A DNA stretch of 64,000 nt from an uncultured Alsobacter sp. (GCF_945952055.1 NZ_CAMFHB010000024.1:27671-91670), one strand, 5' to 3'. Shown: positions 1 through 8,957, numbered from the stretch's first letter. Notes: generated from the sequence alone by a model not told the origin. Program-made: numbers and translations.

Positions 1-93
1 TGCCCGTCATAGCCGCAGAGAATGGGCACCCCTGCAGCATGGCATTTGTGTCGCGCGCGCGATCCGCCGATAAAGGGGCGAAAGAGATCGCCG

Positions 94-1020
94 ATGACCT
101 GCTGCCCCAAGCCCGAGCCCCTCGTCCTGCCGCCCATGCCGGCCGCGGCGACCCCGATCAGCCGATCCGAGACCGCCGGAGGCGAGGGCGTCGTCCGCTT
201 CGACGGGGGCCCGAGTTTCATCGGCACGGATCGCCCCGCGCTGAAGCCGGACGGGGAGGGGCCGCGCCGCCCCGTGCGCCTCAAGTCGTTCGGCATCGAA
301 CGCTTCACCGTGACCAATGCGCGCTTCGCCGCCTTCGTCGCCGCGACCGGCTACAGGACCGAGGCGGAGGCCTTCGGCTGGAGCTTCGTGTTCCAGACCT
401 TCCTCGACCCCAGGCTCAGCGCCCCGGCGCCGATCGACACGCCCTGGTGGCGCAAGATCGACGGGGCCGACTGGGCCCATCCCGAAGGCCCGGGCTCGTC
501 GACCGCGGGCCGCGAGAACCACCCCGTCACCCACGTGTCGTGGACGGACGCCCAGGCCTTCGCCACCTGGGTCGGCGGCCGGCTCCCGACCGAGGCCGAA
601 TGGGAGCACGCCGCGCGCGCCGGCGCCGCCGACCGGCGCTTCCCCTGGGGCGACGAGGAGCCCACCGACGAGCGCGTCTTCTGCAACATCTGGCAGGGCC
701 GCTTCCCGGACCTCAACACCGCCGTCGACGGCTTCCCCGGGACGGCGCCGGTCGATGCCTTCGCGCCGAATCCGGCCGGGCTCTTCAACATGGCCGGCAA
801 TGTCTGGGAATGGTGCCAGGACCCCTTCCGCACCCGCTCCCTCTCCCGCATCGGCCGCGAGCGCGACCGCGAGGCGGCGGCCGAGCAGGAGCGCGTGATG
901 AAGGGCGGCTCCTACCTGTGCCACATCAGCTACTGCTACCGGTACCGCATCGCGGCGCGGCTCGGCCGCAACCCCAACACATCGACCGGGCATGTGGGTT
1001 TCCGGGTGGCGTTCGACTGA
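94..1020 (+). CDS. Formylglycine-generating enzyme (sulfatase-activating, SUMF1/FGE family)
   Basis: About 308 residues. The protein oxidises the active-site cysteine of type I sulfatases to formylglycine in the cytoplasm. It has the FGE-sulfatase (C-type-lectin-like) fold signature throughout, including GGRLPTEAEWE and NMAGNVWEW. Near the C-terminus is GGSYLCHISYCYRYR, in which Cys276 and Cys281 match the two catalytic/copper-binding cysteines of genuine FGEs; many EgtB- or PvdO-like relatives lack them. It ends in the usual GHVGFRVAF-type tail. The ATG at 94 follows a weak purine-rich stretch; an in-frame ATG at 22 is possible but adds an unconserved leader. The only sulfatase in the window, at 5583, has the CxPSR target motif, so it is the obvious substrate. 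The gene is convergent with the importer operon at 1136-4400. Family assignment is firm; the partner is inferred. Confidence 0.92.
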   Translation: MTCCPKPEPLVLPPMPAAATPISRSETAGGEGVVRFDGGPSFIGTDRPALKPDGEGPRRPVRLKSFGIERFTVTNARFAAFVAATGYRTEAEAFGWSFVFQTFLDPRLSAPAPIDTPWWRKIDGADWAHPEGPGSSTAGRENHPVTHVSWTDAQAFATWVGGRLPTEAEWEHAARAGAADRRFPWGDEEPTDERVFCNIWQGRFPDLNTAVDGFPGTAPVDAFAPNPAGLFNMAGNVWEWCQDPFRTRSLSRIGRERDREAAAEQERVMKGGSYLCHISYCYRYRIAARLGRNPNTSTGHVGFRVAFD

Positions 1021-1048
1021 GCGCACGGCGCTCTCGACAACTCCCATG

Positions 1049-1107
1049 CCCCTCATCCTGAGCCGCGGCCGCAGGCGGCCGCTACGCGGCCGGCTCAGGA
1101 CGAGGGG
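1049..1107. repeat. Palindromic intergenic repeat, family A (copy A1)
   Basis: An inverted repeat with outer arms CTCATCCTGAGCCG and CGGCTCAGGACGAG (one mismatch) around a GC-rich centre of GCGGCCGC/GCGGCC type. It fills most of the 115-base gap between two convergent genes, the FGE gene and a permease, so it could form the 3' end of both transcripts. The same core (CTCATCCTGAGC ... CGCAGGCGGC) recurs at 2912-3028. Such elements are widespread in Hyphomicrobiales intergenic DNA. Confidence 0.8.
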
Positions 1108-1135
1108 CTTTGGAGTGGAGAGCCGTGCAGCAGCG

Positions 1136-1954
1136 CTACTTCACCGACCCCAGCGTCAGGCCGCGCACCACGAATTTCTGGCCGAAGAACATGATCAGGA
1201 TCGCCGGGATGGTGGCCAGGATCGAGGCGGCCGCCATCTGGGCGTGCTGGATCTCGTATTCCTGCGCGAACTTGGCGACGCCGACGGGCACCGTCGCGGT
1301 GGCCCGCGAGGTGAGGTTCAGCGCCACGGCGAACTCGTTCCAGCTGAAGATGAAGCTGAGCACGCCGGTGGCGATGAGGCCCGGCACGATGACGGGCAGC
1401 ACCACGTAGCCGAAGGTCTGGATGCGGCTGCAGCCGTCGATCTCGGCGGCTTCCTCCATCTCGCGCGGGACCTCGCGCACGAAGGCCAGCATCAGCCAGA
1501 TCGCCATGGGCAGGTTGAGCGTCACGTGGGTCAGCACGAGGCCGGTCAGCGTGTCGTAGAGCCCGAAGTGGCGGAAGATGAGGTACCAGGGGCCCACCAG
1601 CGTCAGCACCGGCACCATGTGGAACACGACGAGCCAGGCCATCAGCCCGCGCGACACCCAGGGCGCCCAGGGAAACCGGTTGAGCGAGTAGGCGGCGAGC
1701 GTGCCGAGCACCAGCACGATGGTCGTGCTGGTGACGGCGACGACGACGCTGTTCCAGAGATTGTCGGAGAAGCGCGAGCGGCGGCTGAACAGCACGTCGG
1801 TGTAGTTGCTCAGCGTCGGCTCGAAGACCCAGGAGCCCTGGTAGATGGCGATCTGGTACTTGAACGAGTTCATCAGGATCCAGAGGAACGGCGCCACGAT
1901 GACGACGAGCGCCACCGCGAGGAACACCCGCTGGAGAGGCGTGAGGTGTCCCAT
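1136..1954 (-). CDS. CUT1 sugar ABC transporter permease (MalG/UgpE-like)
   Basis: About 272 residues with roughly six membrane segments. The first is at about residues 10-28, and a BPD_transp_1 core follows. The EAA loop (EEAAEIDGCS, about 167-176, followed by YVVLPVIVPG) is where the ATPase docks. The length is typical for the second permease of CUT1 importers. It is the last gene of a minus-strand operon (binding protein, permease, permease); its ATG is five bases past the stop of the previous permease, so the two are probably translationally coupled. No ATPase gene is present in the operon, so the complex must borrow an MsmK/UgpC-type ATPase encoded elsewhere. The substrate is not readable from sequence; the nearby sulfatase suggests a sulfated sugar or similar ester. 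Confidence 0.93.
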   Translation of the reverse strand: MGHLTPLQRVFLAVALVVIVAPFLWILMNSFKYQIAIYQGSWVFEPTLSNYTDVLFSRRSRFSDNLWNSVVVAVTSTTIVLVLGTLAAYSLNRFPWAPWVSRGLMAWLVVFHMVPVLTLVGPWYLIFRHFGLYDTLTGLVLTHVTLNLPMAIWLMLAFVREVPREMEEAAEIDGCSRIQTFGYVVLPVIVPGLIATGVLSFIFSWNEFAVALNLTSRATATVPVGVAKFAQEYEIQHAQMAAASILATIPAILIMFFGQKFVVRGLTLGSVK

Positions 1955-1959
1955 GCCCG

Positions 1960-2850
1960 TCAGCCCTGCGCCTGCGCGGCCGTGACGCGCCGCGACACCA
2001 GGAGGAACGACACCACCATCAGGATCACGGTGATCGACAGCATCGCGCCGTAGCCCAGATTGTTCTGCTGGAAGAACACCTTGTAGAGGTGGAGGCTGAT
2101 CAGCTCGCTCGACGTGCCGGGCCCGCCCGAGGTCAGCAGGAACACCTCGTCGAAGGTCTTGAAGGCGAGGATCGAGCGGAAGGTGAAGGCCACGACGATG
2201 GCGGGCTTCAGCAGCGGCAACACGACGTAGCGCGTCGTCTGGCCCTGCGTGGCGCCGTCGATCTTGGCCGCTTCCATGACGTCGCCCGGGAGCCCCTCGA
2301 CCGCGGCGAACAGGATCAGGAAGATGAAGGGCACCCAGTGCCAGACGTCGACGATGATGACCGAGAGCAGCGAGAAGCGCGGGTCGCCCAGCCAGTTGAT
2401 CGGCCCAAGGCCGAGCAGCGCCGCGCCCTGGTTCAGGATGCCGAAGTCGAAATTGTACATCAGCCGCCACATGCTGCCGATCGCCACCGGCGGCACCAGG
2501 ATCGGCAGGATGATGAGGGTGCGGATCAGACCCTTGCCCCTCGAGACGCGCGAGACGCAGATGGCGAGCGCCAGCCCGATCGCCATCTCGGCCGACACGG
2601 CCACCAGCACGAAGACGATCGTGTTGACGATGGCCGGACGGATGATCGGGTCGCCGGAGAAGTAGCTGAAGTTCTGCCACGGATTGAACGTGGCGATCTC
2701 CTGGCCGCCCTCGAAGCGGTACACGTGCAGGCTCATCCCGACGAGGTTGAGCATCGGGTAGACCGAGAGCACCACGAAGACGATGACCGCGGGCAGCAGC
2801 GTCCAGTAAGGGAACGACCTGTCCAGGAACCCGGACGATGGCGGTTTCAT
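1960..2850 (-). CDS. CUT1 sugar ABC transporter permease (MalF/UgpA-like)
   Basis: About 296 residues of inner-membrane protein with around six membrane segments. The first is at about residues 17-36, in a stretch that includes LLPAVIVFVVLSVYPM. The EAA loop is MEAAKIDGATQGQ at about 192-204. I chose the ATG at 2850 (MKPPSSGFLD) because an AAGGGA element lies about 11 bases upstream, and because the longer in-frame start at 2925 would begin inside palindromic repeat A2. It forms the membrane heterodimer with the permease at 1136-1954. A 194-base spacer carrying the repeat separates it from the binding-protein gene upstream, which probably lets the two parts of the operon be expressed at different levels. 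Confidence 0.92.
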   Translation of the reverse strand: MKPPSSGFLDRSFPYWTLLPAVIVFVVLSVYPMLNLVGMSLHVYRFEGGQEIATFNPWQNFSYFSGDPIIRPAIVNTIVFVLVAVSAEMAIGLALAICVSRVSRGKGLIRTLIILPILVPPVAIGSMWRLMYNFDFGILNQGAALLGLGPINWLGDPRFSLLSVIIVDVWHWVPFIFLILFAAVEGLPGDVMEAAKIDGATQGQTTRYVVLPLLKPAIVVAFTFRSILAFKTFDEVFLLTSGGPGTSSELISLHLYKVFFQQNNLGYGAMLSITVILMVVSFLLVSRRVTAAQAQG

Positions 2851-2911
2851 CGGGCGAGCGTTCCCTTGGGCAAGGATGCGGTTAGGACGGGGTGCGCGGT
2901 TGGACGATCCT

Positions 2912-3028
2912 GCGTCCTTCGACACGGCCGCTGCGCGGCCTGCTCAGGATGAGGGGAATTGTTGGCGTTGAACAACCACAAAGGTCCTCATCCTGAGCAG
3001 CCGCCGCAGGCGGCGTGTCGAAGGACGC
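2912..3028. repeat. Large palindromic repeat, family A (copies A2/A3) inside the CUT1 operon
   Basis: The outer arms are GCGTCCTTCGACAC and GTGTCGAAGGACGC, a perfect match. Inside them lie GCTCAGGATGAGG and CCTCATCCTGAGC, so two copies of the family A element face each other. The structure sits between the binding-protein stop (3045) and the permease start (2850) of one operon. REP palindromes at the malE-malF junction of Escherichia coli protect the upstream binding-protein mRNA; the same role here is inference. Confidence 0.85.
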
Positions 3029-3044
3029 ACCACGTGTCAGCGGA

Positions 3045-4400
3045 TCACTCCGGCAGCGGAGCGAGCTTGCCCGTCTTGCGGCCGGACTTGGCGAAGATGG
3101 CCTCGATCTCGCCGGCCGCGGTGTTCAGCGCCTTGGCCGGCGACATCTCGCCGATCAGCGCCTGGTTGAGCCGAAGGCCGAAGGCCGCTTCCACCGCCGC
3201 CGCCTCGGCGTAGCCGAGCGAAGCGACCGAGGCCTCGACGCTGTCGAGATATGCCGGCATCCACGAGAACTGCGGCTTGGAGGCGAGGTCGGACTTCAGC
3301 GTGTCGACGCGCACCGGGATACCGCCAGCTTCCGCATAGGCGCGCTGGGCTTCCGGCGACATGAACCACTTCAGGAACGCGATCGCGGCCTTGGCCTTGT
3401 CGTCCGAAGTGTTCTTGGGAACCGCGAAGCTCCAGTTGCCGATGACCACGCCCGGCTTCTTGCCGGCGACGGCGGCCGGGACCGGGGCGGCGGCGACCTT
3501 GCCGACGACGGCGGACTTCGTCTTGTCCTCGAAGTTCGACCACGCCGCGATGACGGCCTGCACCGCGGCGGCCTTGCCGCTGGCCATCAGCTGGATCATG
3601 TCGGCCTGGCCGATCGAGCCGTAGTTGCCCGGCCCGCAGGTCTTCATGAGGGTGATGAACTGGTTCAGCGCCGCCAGCACCTGCGGGCTGTTCACGGTGA
3701 CGGTGAAGTCGCCTTCCTGCGGGTTGGCGACGATTTCGCCGCCATGGCCGATCATGAAGGTCGAGAAGTCGTAGCGGATCGAGTTGCCGCGCTCGCCGCG
3801 GGCGACGAAGCCGTACATGTTGGGCGGCGACTGGATCTTCTGGCAGGCCGCGAGCACGTCGTCATAGGTCTTGGGCGCCGAAAGCCCCGCCTTGTCGTAG
3901 AGGTCCTTGCGGTAGGCCAGGATGTGCACGTTGCAGTTCGGAGGCACGCCCATGAGCTTGCCGCCGTCGGGCGTGCGGAAGCGCTTGGCGGCGTTCCAGT
4001 AGTGGGTGTTGCCGCAGGAGAGCAGTTCCTTCGGCACGGTGAAGCCGGCGTCGATGTCGTTCAGCGGCTTCAGGAACCCGCCTTCGTAGAATTCGATCGT
4101 CCAGCCGCCGTCGAGGTTGAGGAGGTCGTAGGGGCTCGTCCCGCCGCGCACCGCGTTGCGGGCCTTCTCCAGCATGCCGCCATAGGGCGTCACGTCGAGG
4201 TCGACCTTGTTGCCGGTCTGCTGGGAGTAGAGGTCGACCGCCTTCTCGAAGCCCGCGTACCAGGGCGAGGCGTTGATCAGGATGGTGATGGGGGCCTGCT
4301 TGCCCACCTCCACGAAGCTCGCCGCCGGAGCCGGGGCCGGCGTGGCGGTCCAGAGAACGGCGCCGAGCGCGGCCGCCGCCAGTGCTGATTTCAGCTGCAT
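3045..4400 (-). CDS. CUT1 sugar ABC transporter substrate-binding protein
   Basis: About 451 residues, the usual size for the family 1 extracellular solute-binding proteins of CUT1 importers. It begins with a signal peptide (MQLKSALAAAALGAVL then an Ala/Pro-rich stretch to about residue 29) and continues with typical features such as ITILINASPWYAG and IAFLKWFMSPEAQRAY, the latter near the C-terminal hinge. The ATG at 4400 is preceded by GGAGGATGGG, a strong ribosome binding site; the upstream in-frame start at 4433 would bury the signal peptide. It is the first gene of the operon and divergent from the LysR gene at 4606, which is the likely regulator. The ligand is unknown. Its position between an FGE gene and a sulfatase gene suggests a sulfate ester. 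Confidence 0.93.
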   Translation of the reverse strand: MQLKSALAAAALGAVLWTATPAPAPAASFVEVGKQAPITILINASPWYAGFEKAVDLYSQQTGNKVDLDVTPYGGMLEKARNAVRGGTSPYDLLNLDGGWTIEFYEGGFLKPLNDIDAGFTVPKELLSCGNTHYWNAAKRFRTPDGGKLMGVPPNCNVHILAYRKDLYDKAGLSAPKTYDDVLAACQKIQSPPNMYGFVARGERGNSIRYDFSTFMIGHGGEIVANPQEGDFTVTVNSPQVLAALNQFITLMKTCGPGNYGSIGQADMIQLMASGKAAAVQAVIAAWSNFEDKTKSAVVGKVAAAPVPAAVAGKKPGVVIGNWSFAVPKNTSDDKAKAAIAFLKWFMSPEAQRAYAEAGGIPVRVDTLKSDLASKPQFSWMPAYLDSVEASVASLGYAEAAAVEAAFGLRLNQALIGEMSPAKALNTAAGEIEAIFAKSGRKTGKLAPLPE

Positions 4401-4605
4401 CCCATCCTCCCCGTTGTCGGCGTCTGCGGCCATCGCTGGGCCGTTCCGAGCGCCCTTGAATTCTTCACCGTCGCGTAGGCCGGACCGCGCCGCATGTCGC
4501 GCGGCGGTTCCTGCACCGTCTGTGTCGGCAGGGGGATGCTACGTGCTATGGACATTCCGAAGAAATGAAATTGAGCACCCGCATCCATTCCCCTGGGGCA
4601 TAGCG

Positions 4606-5517
4606 ATGGATCGCAAGATCATGGCCTTCCTGGCCATCGTCGAGGAAGGCACGTTGACGGCGGCGGCGAACCGGGTGGGCCTGGCGCAGCCGTCGCTGAC
4701 CAAGTTCCTGCAGCGTCTGGAGGCCGAGCTCGGCACCAGGCTCTTCGTCCGCAGGACACGGGGCATGGAGCTGACGAGCGCGGGCGAGAGCTTCCTCCGT
4801 CACGCCCGCCGCATCGAGGCCGAGTACCGCTTCGCCGTCGAGGAGATCGCCGCCACGAAGAACGGCGGGTTGCCGGTGCTGCGCATCGGGGCCGGGCCGC
4901 TCTACCACATGCTCCACATTCCCCGCGTCCTGCGCACGCTGATGGAGGAGTTCCCGGGGACCCGGATCGACGTGGTCGCCGGCATCAACCCGATCGTGTT
5001 CCCGATGCTTCAGCGCGGCGAGGTCGACGTCGTCTGCGGCGAGATCGATGCCGAATTGCCGAGCTACGGGCTCGAGCTTCACCCGCTCGTGGTGGTCGAG
5101 CACGCCATGATCATGCGACCGGGCCATCCGCTGCGCGACACGCTGATCACGCCCGAGACGCTGGCGGGCTCGAGCTTCGTTCTCTTCCAGCACGACGAGC
5201 GCTTCATGAAGCACCTCGACGCCTACATGGCCGGGGGAGCCCACCGCTACCGGGTGGCGGTCTCGACCTCCTCCTTCGCCACCGGCCTGCGCCTGGTGGC
5301 CGAGACCGACCACCTGATGATCGCGCCGGCTCCGCTGGAACCCGTGATCACGGAGGCCGGGCTCATCATCCGCCATCCCGCCCGCACCTTCTGGAAGATG
5401 ACCACCGGGCTGGTGACGCGCGGCTCCAGCAGCTCGGTCCCCATCATCCGCACCTTCGTGGACCTGGTGCGGACCTCCGTCCGGCAATTCCCGGAGGCTA
5501 TGGGACAGCACGTCTGA
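4606..5517 (+). CDS. LysR-type transcriptional regulator
   Basis: About 303 residues. The N-terminal winged helix-turn-helix (about 1-60) contains TAAANRVGLAQPSLTKFLQRLE followed by LGTRLFVRR. The LysR effector-binding domain runs from about 90 to 295 (VLRIGAGPLYHMLHIPRVLR onward). I chose the ATG at 4606 because the HTH starts immediately after it; longer frames extend into non-conserved sequence. It is divergent from the CUT1 importer operon and 65 bases upstream of the sulfatase on the same strand, so it may be co-transcribed with the sulfatase and regulate both. An imperfect dyad (CATTCCGAAGAAATG, 4553-4567) about 40 bases before its start could be its binding site; this is weakly supported. 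Confidence 0.93.
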   Translation: MDRKIMAFLAIVEEGTLTAAANRVGLAQPSLTKFLQRLEAELGTRLFVRRTRGMELTSAGESFLRHARRIEAEYRFAVEEIAATKNGGLPVLRIGAGPLYHMLHIPRVLRTLMEEFPGTRIDVVAGINPIVFPMLQRGEVDVVCGEIDAELPSYGLELHPLVVVEHAMIMRPGHPLRDTLITPETLAGSSFVLFQHDERFMKHLDAYMAGGAHRYRVAVSTSSFATGLRLVAETDHLMIAPAPLEPVITEAGLIIRHPARTFWKMTTGLVTRGSSSSVPIIRTFVDLVRTSVRQFPEAMGQHV

Positions 5518-5582
5518 AATCATTTTACAGGGGGGCCGGAGCATCGAAGTCTGAAGGACCACGCTCATCAGGTGATCCCAGC

Positions 5583-7190
5583 ATGCCCGCCAAGCGCCCG
5601 AACATCGTCATCGTGCTCGCCGACGACATGGGTTTTTCCGACATCGGCTGCTATGGCGGCGAAATCCGGACCCCGAATCTCGACGCCCTCGGCCGCAAGG
5701 GCGCCCGCTTCTCGCAATTCTACAACACGGCCCGCTGCAGCCCGTCGCGCGCCTCGATGCTGACGGGCCTGCACCCGCACCAGACGGGCATCGGCATCCT
5801 CACCAACGACAGCAGCCCGCGCGGCTATCCCGGCACCATCAACCGGCGCTGTGCCACGCTCGCCGAGATGCTGAAGGGCGCGGGCTACGCCACCTGCCTC
5901 GCCGGCAAGTGGCACCTCGCCGTCGACATGGCGACGCCGAACGATTGCTGGCCGACCCGGCGTGGCTTCGACCGCTTCTTCGGCACGCTGACGGGCTGCG
6001 GCAGCTTCTACAAGCCCGGCACCCTCAAGCGGCAGGAGGCCGATGCCTCGGCCGAGGCCGACGACCCGTCCTTCTTCTACACGGACGCGATCGCCGACGA
6101 GGGGGCCGCCTTCGTGCGCGCGCAGGCGGCCGCGGGAAAGCCGTTCTTCCTCTACACCGCCTTCACGGCGCCCCACTGGCCACTGCATGCGCCGCAGGAG
6201 GACATCGACGCCTGCAACGGCCGCTTCGACGAGGGCTGGGACAGCCTGCGCGAGAAGCGCATGGCGCGCATCGTGGAGGAGGGCGTGCTGCCCGCCGACA
6301 CCACCATGAGCGAGCGCGACCCCACCCAGCCCGCCTGGGCGGACGCCGCCCACAAGGCGTGGGAGGTCAAGCGCATGCAGGCCTATGCCGCACAAATCGA
6401 GCGCATGGACAAAGGGATCGGCAGGATCCTTGAATCACTTCGCGAAGGCGGCGTGCTCGACGACACGCTGTTCGTCTTCCTCTCCGACAACGGAGCGTCG
6501 TCCGAAGCCCTGCCGCTGGTGAAGCTCGAGCAGTTCGTGCTGCGCACGGACATCTGCCCGCCGCGCGCCCGCGACGGCAGGCCGATGCGGGTGGGCAATT
6601 CGCCCGACATCGTGCCCGGCCCCGAGGACACCTATGCGAGCTACGGCCGCGCCTGGGCCAACCTCTCCAACACGCCCTTCCGCTACTACAAGCGCTGGGT
6701 GCACGAGGGCGGCATCGCGACCCCGCTCATCGTGCACTGGCCCGCCGGCGGCCTGAAGCCAGGCCATGTGGTGGACCTGCCATGCCAGCTCGTCGACCTC
6801 GTGCCGACCATCCTGGAGGCGACGGGCGCGTCCTACCCGCCCGCAGGCCTGCCCGAACCCGTGCTGCCGCTCGAGGGCCGCAGCGTCCTGCCCGCGCTTC
6901 GGGGGGAGGCGATGGAGCCGCGCCCGCTCTACTGGGAGCACACCGGCAACGCCGCGATCCGCGTGGGGCCGTGGAAGCTCGTGCGCGAGGAGCCGAATGC
7001 CTGGGAGCTCTACGACCTGGAAAAGGATCGGACCGAGCTGAACGACGTGGCGGGCGAGAACCCCGGCGTCGTGGCCGACCTGTCGGCCCGCTGGGCGACC
7101 TGGGCCGGGCGGGTTGGCGTGATCCCGTGGGAGGTCACGCTGTCGATCTACGCCGAGAAGGGGCTGGGGCCCATGGAAGCGGCGGGGTGA
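5583..7190 (+). CDS. Type I (formylglycine) sulfatase, arylsulfatase family
   Basis: About 535 residues. It hydrolyses a sulfate ester. The alkaline-phosphatase-like fold shows the full set of active-site motifs: the calcium-binding pair Asp14-Asp15 (ADDMG), the modification motif CSPSR with Cys52 as formylglycine precursor, GKWHLA, and SDNG with Asp302-Asn303. There is no signal peptide (MPAKRPNIVIVLADD), so it should act in the cytoplasm after import of the sulfate ester and be matured by the FGE at 94-1020. Cys52 means it needs FGE rather than the anaerobic AtsB-type enzyme used by serine-type sulfatases. The motif spacing is closer to general arylsulfatases than to choline sulfatase BetC. 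The exact substrate is unknown. Confidence 0.93.
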   Translation: MPAKRPNIVIVLADDMGFSDIGCYGGEIRTPNLDALGRKGARFSQFYNTARCSPSRASMLTGLHPHQTGIGILTNDSSPRGYPGTINRRCATLAEMLKGAGYATCLAGKWHLAVDMATPNDCWPTRRGFDRFFGTLTGCGSFYKPGTLKRQEADASAEADDPSFFYTDAIADEGAAFVRAQAAAGKPFFLYTAFTAPHWPLHAPQEDIDACNGRFDEGWDSLREKRMARIVEEGVLPADTTMSERDPTQPAWADAAHKAWEVKRMQAYAAQIERMDKGIGRILESLREGGVLDDTLFVFLSDNGASSEALPLVKLEQFVLRTDICPPRARDGRPMRVGNSPDIVPGPEDTYASYGRAWANLSNTPFRYYKRWVHEGGIATPLIVHWPAGGLKPGHVVDLPCQLVDLVPTILEATGASYPPAGLPEPVLPLEGRSVLPALRGEAMEPRPLYWEHTGNAAIRVGPWKLVREEPNAWELYDLEKDRTELNDVAGENPGVVADLSARWATWAGRVGVIPWEVTLSIYAEKGLGPMEAAG

Positions 7191-7212
7191 GTTCGCTCCC
7201 AACCCTCCGGGC

Positions 7213-7298
7213 GTCATCCCCGGGCTTGGCCCGGGGACCCACGACTTCCGCGCGTCTGGCCGAAGTCGTGGATGGCCGGGATGAGCCCGGCCAGGACA
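7213..7298. repeat. Palindromic intergenic repeat, family B (copy B1)
   Basis: Two GC hairpins (CCCCGGGCTTGGCCCGGGG on the left, GGCCGGGATGAGCCCGGCC on the right) flank a longer inverted repeat, ACGACTTC ... GAAGTCGT, so the whole element can fold into a three-armed structure. It fills the 138-base gap between the convergent sulfatase and GMC oxidoreductase genes. Copies B2-B4 follow at 13624, 25073 and 25264. Confidence 0.85.
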
Positions 7299-7328
7299 GT
7301 GGAGAGAGGCTCATGCCGAAGCGAGGGG

Positions 7329-8957
7329 CTACACCGCCCCCAGCATGAACGCCGCGCAGCGGCTGCCCATCATCATCGCAGGGGCGTTGGTGTTGCCCGC
7401 GTTGATGTCCGGCATGGCCGAGAGGTCGCACACCCGCAGCCCCTCCACGCCGCGCACGCGCAGGCGCCCGTCGAGCACGGCCATGGGATCGTTGGCCGGG
7501 CCCATGCGGGCGGTGCCGCAGGGGTGGTAGTTGGTTTTCACGAAGCGCTTGCAGTGGCGCGTCAGCGCCGCGTCGTCGGGTTCGGCCGCGTCGGGGATCG
7601 CGATCTTCGAGATGCGGTCGGCCAGCGGCCCCGCTTTCAGCGCCTGCAGGAAAAAGCGCTGGCCGGCGAGCATCATCGCCAGGTCTTGCGGATCGCTGAG
7701 CAGGTTTGGCGAGACGAGCGGCATGGCGTCGGGATCGGCCGAGGCGAGCCGCACCGTGCCGCGCGAGCGGGGCTTCACGACGACGGTGGTGATGGTGACG
7801 CCGTAGGTGTCGGCAACGAGCGTCAGAGTGTCCCGGTCGAGATAGACGATCGGGACGCAGAAGGCCTGGATCGTCGGCTCGCCGGACGGGTCCAGCGGGT
7901 TCACGAAGGCGCCGGCCTCCACGCCCGCCGACGTGATCGGCCCGCTGCCGAAGAGCTTGAAGTGGAGCCCGTTGAGCAGCATGCGCCAGCCGACGCCCTG
8001 CCGGTAATAGCCGTGCCGCCCGCTGAGCAGCGCGATCATCGGCACCTCGGGATGGTCGATCAGGTTCTCGCCGACGCCGGGCAGGTCGGCGACGACCGGC
8101 AGGCCATGGGTGCGCAGCTGGTCCGCCGGGCCGATGCCCGACAGCATGAGAAGCTGCGGCGTCACCAGCGCCCCGGCCGACAGCACGATCTCCCCGTCCG
8201 TCTCCGCGCGGCGCTCGCGACCGGTGGCGTCCCGGTAGACGACGGCGCGGGCCCGTCCGTGTTCCACCACGATCCGCCGCACCCGGCTCTGCAGCCGGAC
8301 GGTGAGGGCGGGGTTGCCCTCGAGCGGGGCCAGGAACGCGTAGGCCGCGCTGGAGCGACGGCCGCGCCAGTTCATGAATTGATAGAAGCCGACGCCGCGC
8401 TGCGTCGGCCCGTTGAAGTCGTGGTTGTAGGGCTCGCCCAGCGCCTGGACGCTCTGCACGAACCAGCGTGAGACGTCGTCCACATGGCCGGGATCGGACA
8501 CCTGCAGCGGGCCCGAGGCCCCGTGCAGGTCGTTGTAGAGCCGGTTGTTGCCCTCCATCCCGCGGAAATGCGGCAGCACGTCGGTCCAGGACCAGCCGGG
8601 CTGGTCGTTGTCGCCCGCCAGAAGCCTGTCCCAGGCATCGTAGTCGGAGGGCCGGCCGCGCATGTAGACCTGCGCGTTCACCGAGGATCCTCCCCCCAGC
8701 ACGTTGGCCTGCGGGATGTCGTGCACGCGCCCGTCCAGGTGCTCCTGCGGGACCGTGTGGTGGTAGCGCATGTACTTGCTGCCGTTGATCATCTTGAAGA
8801 TGCCCGGCGGCATGTCGAGGAGCGGATGGCGGTGCGAGTAGCCGCCTTCGAGGAGCAGCACGCGCGCCCCGGCCGAGGCGAGGCGCGCGGCGGCGACCGA
8901 CCCCGCCGACCCGCCGCCGACCACGATGTGGTCGAACCGCTCCGCGTCCGCGCTCAT
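7329..8957 (-). CDS. GMC-family FAD oxidoreductase (choline/alcohol dehydrogenase-like)
   Basis: About 542 residues. It oxidises an alcohol to an aldehyde or ketone with FAD. The ADP-binding motif GGGSAG is at residues 14-19. Further on are the GMC signature 2 segment (SAGALVTPQLLMLSGIGP), the active-site histidine in NYHPCGTARMG, and a C-terminal DINAGNTNAPAMMMG with the second catalytic position. There is no signal peptide. The ATG at 8957 overlaps the stop of the preceding enolase-superfamily gene (ATGA), so the two are translationally coupled. It is the last gene of the CUT2 importer operon (binding protein, ATPase, two permeases, enolase-superfamily enzyme, oxidoreductase), which suggests it processes the imported sugar, polyol or sugar acid. 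The substrate cannot be told from sequence. Confidence 0.92.
   Translation of the reverse strand: MSADAERFDHIVVGGGSAGSVAAARLASAGARVLLLEGGYSHRHPLLDMPPGIFKMINGSKYMRYHHTVPQEHLDGRVHDIPQANVLGGGSSVNAQVYMRGRPSDYDAWDRLLAGDNDQPGWSWTDVLPHFRGMEGNNRLYNDLHGASGPLQVSDPGHVDDVSRWFVQSVQALGEPYNHDFNGPTQRGVGFYQFMNWRGRRSSAAYAFLAPLEGNPALTVRLQSRVRRIVVEHGRARAVVYRDATGRERRAETDGEIVLSAGALVTPQLLMLSGIGPADQLRTHGLPVVADLPGVGENLIDHPEVPMIALLSGRHGYYRQGVGWRMLLNGLHFKLFGSGPITSAGVEAGAFVNPLDPSGEPTIQAFCVPIVYLDRDTLTLVADTYGVTITTVVVKPRSRGTVRLASADPDAMPLVSPNLLSDPQDLAMMLAGQRFFLQALKAGPLADRISKIAIPDAAEPDDAALTRHCKRFVKTNYHPCGTARMGPANDPMAVLDGRLRVRGVEGLRVCDLSAMPDINAGNTNAPAMMMGSRCAAFMLGAV

Noticed and set aside
5583..7190. Choline sulfatase BetC
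   Set aside because: The active-site neighbourhood (NTARCSPSRASMLTG) is like general arylsulfatases; no choline or betaine genes are nearby.
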